Positions 1 to 6,503 of a DNA stretch of 19,841 nt are shown here, in pieces. Position numbers and translations under genes: made by a program. Every line of letters starts with the position of its first letter. Within the stretch, counting starts at the first letter, position 1. This stretch comes from SOIV01 sp964435925 (GTDB taxonomy: Bacteria; Acidobacteriota; Aminicenantia; Aminicenantales; Aminicenantaceae), in assembly GCA_964435925.1 (NCBI GenBank), contig CAYTBG010000046.1:1-19841 (forward strand). The letters are read 5' to 3'. Under the pieces are notes generated by a model. It was not told the origin of the DNA. It made no database searches and saw only the letters and a list, made by a program, of their open reading frames with translations.

Positions 1-112
1 TTTAATACTGAATACAAATATTTAATAAGTAAATGCTGAGCAATGATAGTTATTGTTTTATTATATGGTAAGAATAAAGAAAAATTAAAAATTTTTTAAT
101 TTCTCTCTTAGC

Positions 113-142
113 TTGACTTATAATACTGTCTTTAATTATAAT
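113..142 (+). promoter_or_regulatory. Sigma70-type promoter for the TonB-dependent receptor gene
   Basis: TTGACT at 113-118 matches the -35 consensus at 5 of 6 bases. After an 18-nt spacer, TATAAT at 137-142 is a full match to the -10. Transcription would start near 149-150 and leave a leader of about 285 nt before the receptor ATG. A second TATAAT at 119-124 has no good -35 partner. The surrounding DNA is very AT-rich, which raises the chance of random matches. Confidence 0.5.
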
Positions 143-171
143 AATAAAAAATGATAATTGAGGAGTAGGGA

Positions 172-202
172 TTCAAATATTTGGAGAATCCAAATTTTTG
201 AA
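172..202 (+). repeat. Strong hairpin in the receptor-gene leader
   Basis: Arms 172-184 and 190-202 are 13 nt each, complementary except for one T-T mismatch, with a 5-nt loop (agaat). An overlapping alternative stem pairs GGATTC (169-174) with GAATCC (186-191), so two exclusive folds are possible. The hairpin starts about 20 nt after the predicted transcription start. No U-run follows, so it is not a plain terminator. Its role is unknown; RNA stabilisation or attenuation is possible. Confidence 0.5.
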
Positions 203-342
203 CTATTGAGCCGCTTTTTCTCTTCAGCATAGAAATGTATCTTACTGATAAAAAAAGGGTTATCAATATAGAAATATTGGCATGAAATTCGCTTATTCTA
301 CTTTTAGTGATAAACATTTTTTATTTGCTGAATTCTATTTTA

Positions 343-354
343 AAAGGAGGTGAT
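343..354 (+). promoter_or_regulatory. Extended Shine-Dalgarno-like sequence far from any gene start
   Basis: AAAGGAGGTGAT is a 12-nt perfect complement of the conserved 3' tail of bacterial 16S rRNA (ATCACCTCCTTT). It lies about 80 nt upstream of the receptor ATG, which has its own AAAGGAG at 423-429. No start codon sits at normal spacing. The nearest short frame is a four-codon ATG-GAA-GAA-TAA at 394-405. It could be a ribosome standby site or the remnant of a leader peptide. Confidence 0.45.
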
Positions 355-435
355 AATCGAAGAGAGAGAAAGAAAAAAAAGGTGAATAGTATAATGGAAG
401 AATAAAGACAAAATAAAAAAGAAAAGGAGAAAAGA

Positions 436-3231
436 ATGAAATTAAAACCTCTCGCATTTCTTTTAGCTGTACTGCTTGTAGTTGCACCCCTGGCTTTTTC
501 TCAGTCTAAAGAAACAGGTGCTATCGTCGGAACAGCTCTGGATGAAGACAGCGCTCCCCTTCCTGGTGTTACAGTAACACTGTCGAGCCCTCAATTAATG
601 GGTGTTCGAACAGTAGTAACTGGAGCGGATGGTTCGTTTCGATTCCCCGCTCTGCCCCCAGGTGATTATGTTGTTAGGGCCGAGCTTTCAGGATTTATAA
701 CAGTTCGCCGCGAGAATGTCAGAGTCTCAACCACGGTCAGATTAACCATGGACTTTACCATGAAGCTTGCTACTATCGAAGAAGAAATTACAGTCATCGC
801 GGAATCGCCCACGGTTGATATAAAATCAAGTGAGACTGCTTCGGTTTCTCTGGGTGATGACCTTTTGAGAAATATCCCCTTCAGCAACTTCGCCATGGAT
901 ATTCTCCAGCTGGCACCAGGAGTTACTGGTGATGTTGCTTATGGCGCATCAGATAGTACAGGAATTGCCTATCAGATGGATGGTGTTGACGTTTCTGATC
1001 CGGAGGCAGGTTCAGCCTGGGTTTTTATGGATCCCCATATTATCGAGGAAGCCAAGATTATGGGAGTAGGAGCTCCCGCTGAATACGGAAATTTTACCGG
1101 CGTTATTTTCAATCTGGTTACCAAATCTGGAGGTAATGAGTTTTCCGGACATTTCGAGGGCGATTTCCAGGGAAAATTGGAAGCTAAGCCGAAAGGATTA
1201 TGGGGAACAGAGAACAATCAAGCTTACATTGATGATTTTCCAGGTCTCTCATCGGCGGCGCAGGAACTCTGGGAAGTTGGTGGTCATCTGGGCGGCCCTA
1301 TCGTGAAAGATAAGGTCTGGTTTTACCTTGGAGCTCACTACTTCCGTCGCAAAACTTATGTAACAGGCTTTCCCGAACCAGTTGACTACAAGATGCCAAG
1401 AGCCTTCGTCAAGATTAATGCCCAGTTGACGCCATCGACGAGTATCATGACCTTCTATGAGAAAGATGTCTATAACGGCATAAACCGGGGATCAGGTGCC
1501 TCGGTTTCGCCAGAAGCATGTGTAAACCAGGAGTCACCCGATGATGTGGGAAACTTCAGCCTGACACAAATCATCACTCCCAAGACATTTTTTGACTTGA
1601 AAGCAGCTTTCTTTGTCGGATATTACTACCTGGAACCTGAAGTTGGACGTGATATAAGTGCTCGTTACGATGTTACCCCCGGGGTGACTATTAGGAAAAC
1701 TGAAAGCTCAGGCTGGTTCTATCTTGCTGACAGAGCCAGATACCAGGCCAATGCCAACATAACTCATTATGCCGAAGATTTCATCCATGGCAACCACGAT
1801 TTTAAATTCGGAGTGGAATTCGAGTACGGAAAAGTAAGGAGCAGATCCGGCTTTACAGGTCCCAATAACTGGTACTATTATGATTTATACGGAGTTGGCC
1901 CCTATGGATACACTTATAATGGACCTTACCTTGCCTATCAGTACGAAGGCTACGATATGAACTCACGCTATACAAGAATCGAAGAGTTTGTTCAAGATTC
2001 ATGGAAAGTATCAGACCGTTTGAATCTCAACATTGGCCTGCGCCTCAGCCATTTCAGGGGAACTGTAAAAAATGTAAGTGGCGCAGTTTACAGCAACTTC
2101 CGGCTTGCCCCTCGAATTGGTTTCACCTATGATATTCTCGGCGACAAAACCACAATCCTTAAAGCTCACTTCGGCCAGTTCACAGAAGCCATGCTTAGCG
2201 CTTACCATGACCGTTTAAACCCAGATTCTGCTTTCTCTGATTATGTTGGCTACTACTTTGAGCCTCCTCCAGGTGATAATCAATGGCATGAAATGTTCAG
2301 AGTTGTACACGAGTCACTTTATACTTTTGATCCTGATATCAAGCACCCGTACATGAATCAGTTTACAGCCAGTATTGAAAGGGAGCTTTTCAGAGATGCA
2401 TCCTTATCAGTAACTTATATTTATCGTGATTGGAAAAACATGATGGGCCCGATTGACAATGCAGCAATATGGGCTCCTGTAGATTACCCTGATCCTGAAA
2501 ATCCTGCTACGACTTACACGATCTATGAGCAAACGAATCCTGATGAACACGAATACGTCCTCAAAAATCTCAAGACAGGTGATCCAGGGATAGGCAGTAA
2601 TATTCCTTACCGCAGATACTGGGGTTTTGAGTTGATGTTCAACAAGCGTTTTTCAAACAAGTGGCAACTTCTGGCCTCGTATGTCTACAGCAAAGCATAC
2701 GGAACCCTGAACAACGCGTTTGCCGACGATATTGGCTGGGGTGGTGATGTTGAAAGTCCCAATTTCTGGATAAACGCAGATGGTAATTCTACATATGACC
2801 CGACTCATATGCTCAAGTTGCAGGGAACCTATGTTCTTCCTTTTGGAGTTTATCTGACAGGCTATTTCCGGGCGATAACGGGTAATGCCTGGACAAGACG
2901 GATCCTAAGTTCAAGACTTGCCCAAGGAAGAGTGACTTTCTATACAGAACCTCGCGGTTCCAATCATTATCCGATCCAGAAAATTCTTGATATAAGACTG
3001 GAGAAGACGTTCATGCTTGCTGAGAAGTTCCGACTGGGCTTGATGGTTGATGTCTTTAACGTGTTCAATGATGACACAATCACCTCCTGGGGAACCAGGA
3101 TAGATTATGATTGGCAGCTACCTCCACCAGCAACAGCTACCGATGAATATTATTCCTCTACAGATGGACACAATCTCTTCGGAATCACCCGAGCCAGACA
3201 GGCAAGAGTTGGTATACGCTTGATGTTCTGA
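436..3231 (+). CDS. Oar-like TonB-dependent outer-membrane receptor
   Basis: This 931-residue protein is a TonB-dependent outer-membrane receptor of the Oar type. Residues 1-22 form a signal peptide (hydrophobic core, cleavage likely after AFS). Residues about 28-110 form a carboxypeptidase-regulatory-like beta-sandwich (GAIVGTALDEDSAPLPGVTV, later DGSFRFPALPPGDY). The plug follows at about 112-235, with YQMDGVDVSDP and a VTKSGGNEFSG segment typical of Oar proteins. The rest is rich in aromatic residues and alternating strands and ends in Phe (VGIRLMF), as expected for a beta-barrel recognised by BAM. The start is supported by AAAGGAG six bases upstream of the ATG. Such receptors import large substrates such as glycans, peptides or chelates using ExbBD-TonB energy. 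No SusD-like partner or TonB gene is adjacent, so the substrate is unknown. It appears monocistronic: a promoter and long leader precede it and a strong terminator follows 25 bases after the stop. Confidence 0.9.
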   Translation: MKLKPLAFLLAVLLVVAPLAFSQSKETGAIVGTALDEDSAPLPGVTVTLSSPQLMGVRTVVTGADGSFRFPALPPGDYVVRAELSGFITVRRENVRVSTTVRLTMDFTMKLATIEEEITVIAESPTVDIKSSETASVSLGDDLLRNIPFSNFAMDILQLAPGVTGDVAYGASDSTGIAYQMDGVDVSDPEAGSAWVFMDPHIIEEAKIMGVGAPAEYGNFTGVIFNLVTKSGGNEFSGHFEGDFQGKLEAKPKGLWGTENNQAYIDDFPGLSSAAQELWEVGGHLGGPIVKDKVWFYLGAHYFRRKTYVTGFPEPVDYKMPRAFVKINAQLTPSTSIMTFYEKDVYNGINRGSGASVSPEACVNQESPDDVGNFSLTQIITPKTFFDLKAAFFVGYYYLEPEVGRDISARYDVTPGVTIRKTESSGWFYLADRARYQANANITHYAEDFIHGNHDFKFGVEFEYGKVRSRSGFTGPNNWYYYDLYGVGPYGYTYNGPYLAYQYEGYDMNSRYTRIEEFVQDSWKVSDRLNLNIGLRLSHFRGTVKNVSGAVYSNFRLAPRIGFTYDILGDKTTILKAHFGQFTEAMLSAYHDRLNPDSAFSDYVGYYFEPPPGDNQWHEMFRVVHESLYTFDPDIKHPYMNQFTASIERELFRDASLSVTYIYRDWKNMMGPIDNAAIWAPVDYPDPENPATTYTIYEQTNPDEHEYVLKNLKTGDPGIGSNIPYRRYWGFELMFNKRFSNKWQLLASYVYSKAYGTLNNAFADDIGWGGDVESPNFWINADGNSTYDPTHMLKLQGTYVLPFGVYLTGYFRAITGNAWTRRILSSRLAQGRVTFYTEPRGSNHYPIQKILDIRLEKTFMLAEKFRLGLMVDVFNVFNDDTITSWGTRIDYDWQLPPPATATDEYYSSTDGHNLFGITRARQARVGIRLMF

Positions 3232-3256
3232 TTCAAGTTCGAAACGCAGTTTGAGA

Positions 3257-3289
3257 GGGTGGCGAGTTCCTTCTCGCCGCCCTTTTTTT
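3257..3289 (+). terminator. Intrinsic terminator after the TonB receptor gene
   Basis: A 10-bp GC-rich stem pairs GGGTGGCGAG (3257-3266) with CTCGCCGCCC (3273-3282), including one T-G wobble. The loop is 6 nt and the stem is followed directly by seven T (3283-3289). It starts 25 nt after the receptor stop codon. Confidence 0.9.
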
Positions 3290-3329
3290 ATCCAATCCTA
3301 ACACCATTGCCATAAAGAAAGTTACATTT

Positions 3330-3433
3330 GTCATTACGAAGAAGATTCCTTCGCTTTGCTCGGAACAGGCGCGGGTATCTCGTACGACAAGATTGTCATT
3401 GCGAGCGACCGAAGGGAGCGTGGCAATCTCGTA
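3330..3433. repeat. Two tandem copies of a GTCATTGCGAG-type dispersed repeat
   Basis: Copy 2 (3395-3433) begins GTCATTGCGAGCGACC and ends TGGCAATCTCGTAC, with ATTGC and GCAAT as inverted ends. Copy 1 (3330-3384) is a diverged or composite relative: it begins GTCATTACGA, carries an insert around GATTCCTTCGCTTTGCTCGG, and ends GGGTATCTCGTAC. The high GC and rigid ends contrast with the AT-rich surroundings. From general knowledge, GTCATTGCGAG-type elements are common intergenic repeats in many bacterial genomes and metagenome bins. Only the two local copies can be seen here. Confidence 0.65.
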
Positions 3434-3441
3434 CAATAAAA

Positions 3442-3470
3442 TTCAATCCACTCAAATTTTATGGTAGAAT
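3442..3470 (+). promoter_or_regulatory. Weak sigma70-like promoter for the sulfatase-TPR gene
   Basis: TAGAAT at 3465-3470 is a plausible -10, with TTCAAT (3442-3447) 17 nt upstream as a poor -35. Transcription would start around 3477, only a few bases before the ATG at 3483. That agrees with the lack of any Shine-Dalgarno sequence there and would make the mRNA nearly leaderless. Confidence 0.3.
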
Positions 3471-3482
3471 TCTAATACAAGC

Positions 3483-5807
3483 ATGAAGAAAAAAAGATTT
3501 TTTGTCCTCGTCCTAGCCTTCGTTCTTATCATTTTTTTCACCGCAATAATTTTTTTCTTGAGACTACAGAAAGATGAATTTTCACGCTTAAAGGGAAAAA
3601 AAGATTTTAACTATATACTCATAACCGTAGATACTCTTCGCGCGGACAGGATTGGCTGTTATGGATATGCTAATATCGAAACTCCCTACATGGATCTTTT
3701 TGCTTCCCGTGGTGTAAAATTCGAAAGATGCATAGCCTCGACTCCTCTGACATTGCCTTCCCACACCTCTCTTTTGACAGGAACGCAGCCAACTTTCCAC
3801 GGAGTCAGAGACAATGGAGGATTTCTCGTCCCCCAGGAAATCACCACTCTTGCAGAGCTCTTTAAGCAAGAGGATTACCAGACTTCCGCTTTTGTCGCAG
3901 CTTATGTTCTAGATTCCAAATGGGGGCTTAATCAGGGATTTGATTATTACTTTGACCGGTTTGATTTAAGCCGGTACAAATCGATTTCTCTCGGGAATGT
4001 CCAACGCAGGGGGGATGAAATCATCGATGAAGCCCTAATCTGGCTTGAAGATAATAAACAGGATAATTTTTTCACCTGGATTCATCTCTATGACCCCCAT
4101 ACTCCTTATGAACCGCCCTCTCCCTATAAGGAACAGTATCCCCAGAGACCTTACATAGGGGAGATTGCCTACACGGATTCTCAATTGGGAAGGTTGTGGC
4201 AGTATCTTGAAAAGAACAATCTTATCGAGAATACAATCCTTGTTTTTGCTGCTGACCACGGCGAAAGCCTTGGTGAGCATCAGGAAAGAACGCACGGATT
4301 TTTTATCTATCAAGAAGGAGTGCATGTTCCATTGATTTTTGTCACACCTTTTGAAGAATTACAGGGTTTAAGCCGGTCTTCAGTCGTCTCCCTTGTTGAT
4401 GTCATGCCATCAATTCTGGAGATGATCGATATTCCTCCTCCTTCGCAAATTCAAGGGGAAAGTCTTGTTCCGCTTTTTTTTAAAGAGAATAATCCCGGAA
4501 AGAGTTTTGCTTATTCTGAAACTTATTATCCTCGATTCCATTATGGCTGGAGTGATCTTAAAGGAATCCAGGATTCAAGGTTTAAATTGATTATCGCACC
4601 CGATGTGGAACTCTATGATTTGGAAAATGACCCGGAAGAGAATGATAATTTAGCTTCAACTCACAAGCAGGAATTAGAAAGGCTCCTAACTTTGGCCGAG
4701 AGATATATCGAAAACACGAGCGAGAATGCATTCCAGCTTGATTATCGCCATATGGATGAGGAAACGCGCCAGAAACTTGCTGCTCTCGGGTACATTGGTT
4801 CTTTTACCGATTCGTCCAAATTAGAAGGAAAAGAATTAGCTAATCCCAGGGATAAAATCGGAGTGTTTAACCGCCTTTCCCGGGCGCGGGAAATGGGCCT
4901 TGAGGGAAAATTCGAGCCTGCAGTTAAAATGATCAATGAGATAATCAAAGAGGATCCTGATATAATTGATGCTTATTTTACCCTGGGGAATTTGTATTTT
5001 AAGGAGCGAAAGTTTGAGAAAGCTTTGGAATACTTTTTTGAGGTCCTGGATAAAAAACCAGACGATGCTTTCACTGTCATCAATATCGCCAATTCCTACA
5101 TCAGCATGGGAGACCTTGAAGAGGCGGAAAAATTTGTTTTGAGCTTTGTTGAATCCATACCGCCAGATTCCCAGGTTTATTTTATACTGGGAAATATCTA
5201 TAACGCCCAGGAGAAACACGATGAAGCCATCCTTTATTACCAAAAATGTATGGAGCTCAATCCTTATTCTGCTTCTGCCTATAGTGCTCTGGGGGGAATT
5301 TATGTTACTCAAGAGAAAATAGAAGAAGCAGAAAAGTATCTTCGAAAAGCAATGGACCTCAATCCCAAACTGCAGAATGTTCATTACAATTTAGCTCAGC
5401 TCCATGAGAAAAAAGGGGACTTGATCCAGGCTGCTGAAGAGTATAAGACGGAATTGGACAACATTCCCCATAATTTTAGAGCCAGCTTCAATCTTTCTCG
5501 AGTTTACAGGCAATTAGGCCAGGAAGAAGGGGAGCTTCAGTACCTGAAAAAGACAATGGAGATAGCCCCCCGTTTCCCTCTGAGTTATTTTTATCTTGGC
5601 CGGATTTACCTCAATCGCGGCGAGAATTTCGAAGAAGCTGTTTCGCTGATCAAGAAAGGAATAGATTTAGAACCAGATAAGAAAGACCTTCCTTTGGGTT
5701 ACTTCCTTCTAGCGGATCTTTACAACCGCCTTGGGAATGCGTCCTTGTCTTCGGAATATGCGAAAAAAGCCAAGGACCTTGTTGAGGCTAATTCCCGCAA
5801 CCGTTAA
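3483..5807 (+). CDS. Membrane-anchored sulfatase-like hydrolase fused to TPR repeats
   Basis: This 774-residue protein belongs to the alkaline-phosphatase/sulfatase superfamily and carries a TPR tail. Residues 6-27 form a membrane anchor after a lysine-rich start, placing the rest in the periplasm. The catalytic domain (about 43-440) has ILITVDTLRADRIGCYGY (metal-binding D50), DPH (204-206), AADHGESLGEHQ (D258, H259) and H271. At the nucleophile site the sequence is T90-L-P-S-H-T-S-L-L-T-G. Thr therefore replaces the Cys that becomes formylglycine in true sulfatases (C-x-P-S-R), and His replaces the Arg. It is better called a sulfatase-fold phosphodiesterase or transferase candidate than a sulfatase. 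Residues about 461-770 are TPR-type helical pairs, for example AYFTLGNLYFKERKFEKALE, suited to binding partner proteins. No Shine-Dalgarno sequence precedes the ATG. No sulfatase-maturing enzyme is visible, which agrees with the missing Cys. The substrate is unknown. Confidence 0.85.
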   Translation: MKKKRFFVLVLAFVLIIFFTAIIFFLRLQKDEFSRLKGKKDFNYILITVDTLRADRIGCYGYANIETPYMDLFASRGVKFERCIASTPLTLPSHTSLLTGTQPTFHGVRDNGGFLVPQEITTLAELFKQEDYQTSAFVAAYVLDSKWGLNQGFDYYFDRFDLSRYKSISLGNVQRRGDEIIDEALIWLEDNKQDNFFTWIHLYDPHTPYEPPSPYKEQYPQRPYIGEIAYTDSQLGRLWQYLEKNNLIENTILVFAADHGESLGEHQERTHGFFIYQEGVHVPLIFVTPFEELQGLSRSSVVSLVDVMPSILEMIDIPPPSQIQGESLVPLFFKENNPGKSFAYSETYYPRFHYGWSDLKGIQDSRFKLIIAPDVELYDLENDPEENDNLASTHKQELERLLTLAERYIENTSENAFQLDYRHMDEETRQKLAALGYIGSFTDSSKLEGKELANPRDKIGVFNRLSRAREMGLEGKFEPAVKMINEIIKEDPDIIDAYFTLGNLYFKERKFEKALEYFFEVLDKKPDDAFTVINIANSYISMGDLEEAEKFVLSFVESIPPDSQVYFILGNIYNAQEKHDEAILYYQKCMELNPYSASAYSALGGIYVTQEKIEEAEKYLRKAMDLNPKLQNVHYNLAQLHEKKGDLIQAAEEYKTELDNIPHNFRASFNLSRVYRQLGQEEGELQYLKKTMEIAPRFPLSYFYLGRIYLNRGENFEEAVSLIKKGIDLEPDKKDLPLGYFLLADLYNRLGNASLSSEYAKKAKDLVEANSRNR

Positions 5808-5840
5808 TTTCTCATCCCTGCTTTTGCAGGCATCGTATCT

Positions 5841-5858
5841 TGTAGGAGCTTGATTTAT
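5841..5858 (+). repeat. Single-arm copy of the TGTAGGRRCTTGAT repeat
   Basis: TGTAGGAGCTTGATTTAT lies 33 nt after the sulfatase-like gene. It differs at one base from the copy at 9854-9871 that overlaps the dipeptidase stop codon. It appears to be a half-element of the palindrome family at 5919-5946 and 9873-9902. Confidence 0.55.
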
Positions 5859-5872
5859 GACAGAAAATGGGG

Positions 5873-5903
5873 ATAGAAAATGGGGCCTGGCCCCATTTTC
5901 TAT
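5873..5903. repeat. Perfect 31-nt palindrome, possible terminator
   Basis: Two 15-nt arms, ATAGAAAATGGGGCC (5873-5887) and its exact reverse complement (5889-5903), flank a single T. An extra direct copy of GAAAATGGGG precedes it at 5863-5872. The RNA would form a very stable hairpin 65 nt after the sulfatase-like gene. The following ggattttatttatt is T-rich but not a clean T-run. It could end transcription or protect the 3' end, and also looks like a mobile palindromic repeat. Confidence 0.6.
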
Positions 5904-5918
5904 GGATTTTATTTATTC

Positions 5919-5946
5919 GTAGGGGCTTGATGAATCAAGCCCCTAC
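5919..5946. repeat. Palindromic dispersed repeat, GTAGGGGCTTGAT family
   Basis: Arms GTAGGGGCTTGAT (5919-5931) and its exact reverse complement (5934-5946) flank a 2-nt centre. The same 13-nt arm recurs at 9874-9886 after the dipeptidase gene. Confidence 0.7.
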
Positions 5947-6042
5947 AAGAAGGGCAACTCCCTTGTTATCTACAAGGAAAATTAGATTGCTCAATATTAC
6001 AGATTAGATTTAATAAATCAATCTTTCTAAAATTTTTAAGGT

Positions 6043-6062
6043 GGGTTTGATGAATCAAACCC
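6043..6062. repeat. Diverged copy of the palindromic repeat family
   Basis: GGGTTTGAT (6043-6051) pairs exactly with ATCAAACCC (6054-6062) around the centre GA, the same centre as the copy at 5919-5946. Partial similarity extends outward (CCCCTAA on the right). This is a C-to-T drifted relative of the GTAGGGGCTTGAT element. Confidence 0.5.
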
Positions 6063-6192
6063 CTAAGGACAAGATAAGGACAAGAACTAATCATTGCGAA
6101 AATGCATGAGAGGGAATAGAATAGGAAGTCAAAATTTTTCCGGCATTGATTTCAATGTAGGGAGTAAGCATGATCAGAAATAAAGCGTTTAG

Positions 6193-6402
6193 CAACCTGA
6201 AACTATGGAGCAGATCCTTTTCGAGACCGCAGAGATGCTGATGAAGTATGGATTCCGTCGGTTCATGTTCTTCAACTATCATGGAGGAAATCGTATCGTC
6301 GAAAGCAAAGTCATTCATAGAATCAATCACACAACCGAAGCCATAGCCGTTGCAATCGGCCATGGCAGTCCTATCCAGAAAGGGAGATACCAAGAGAAAG
6401 AC
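6193..6402 (+). pseudogene. Creatininase-family fragment, broken upstream and cut by the gap
   Basis: The reading frame from 6193 encodes QPETMEQILFETAEMLMKYG, followed by the F-N-Y-H-G-G-N signature of the creatininase (creatinine amidohydrolase) family, whose members are metal-dependent amidohydrolases. The usual N-terminal part with the first metal ligands (typically E-x-H-G) is missing. In the same frame, stops lie just upstream at 6181 (TAA) and 6190 (TAG). Before them, NFSGIDF at 6133-6153 faintly resembles the family's FPGT segment, so a decayed gene is plausible. At the right the frame runs into 100 N, so the C-terminus is not seen. The next contig continues a different protein. Only about 70 codons of a family that is usually near 250 residues remain. 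It is most likely a pseudogene or a gene damaged at the contig end. Confidence 0.55.
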
Positions 6403-6502
6403 NNNNNNNNNNNNNNNNNNNNNNNNNNNNNNNNNNNNNNNNNNNNNNNNNNNNNNNNNNNNNNNNNNNNNNNNNNNNNNNNNNNNNNNNNNNNNNNNNN
6501 NN
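6403..6502. other. Assembly gap of exactly 100 N
   Basis: One hundred N is the usual placeholder for a scaffold join of unknown length. The creatininase fragment to its left and the cytochrome-like gene to its right are different proteins. Their real distance, order and operon relation cannot be read from this window. Confidence 0.98.
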
Positions 6503-6503
6503 G

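Noticed and set aside
172..220. Possible degenerate tRNA on the minus strand (TTGAATCC and GGCTCAATAGTT segments)
   Set aside because: No acceptor stem or consistent cloverleaf can be drawn. The sequence is better explained as a simple hairpin.
394..405. Four-codon upstream open frame ATG-GAA-GAA-TAA in the receptor leader
   Set aside because: It has a fair AAAGGTGA before it, but it is too short to distinguish from chance in purine-rich DNA.
4836..5384. 182-codon open frame opposite the TPR region
   Set aside because: It is the mirror of codon bias in the sulfatase-TPR gene and has no start signals or recognisable domain.
6091..6393. 100-codon minus-strand frame over the creatininase fragment
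   Set aside because: The plus strand carries the recognisable HGGN motif in this stretch; the minus frame is a shadow.
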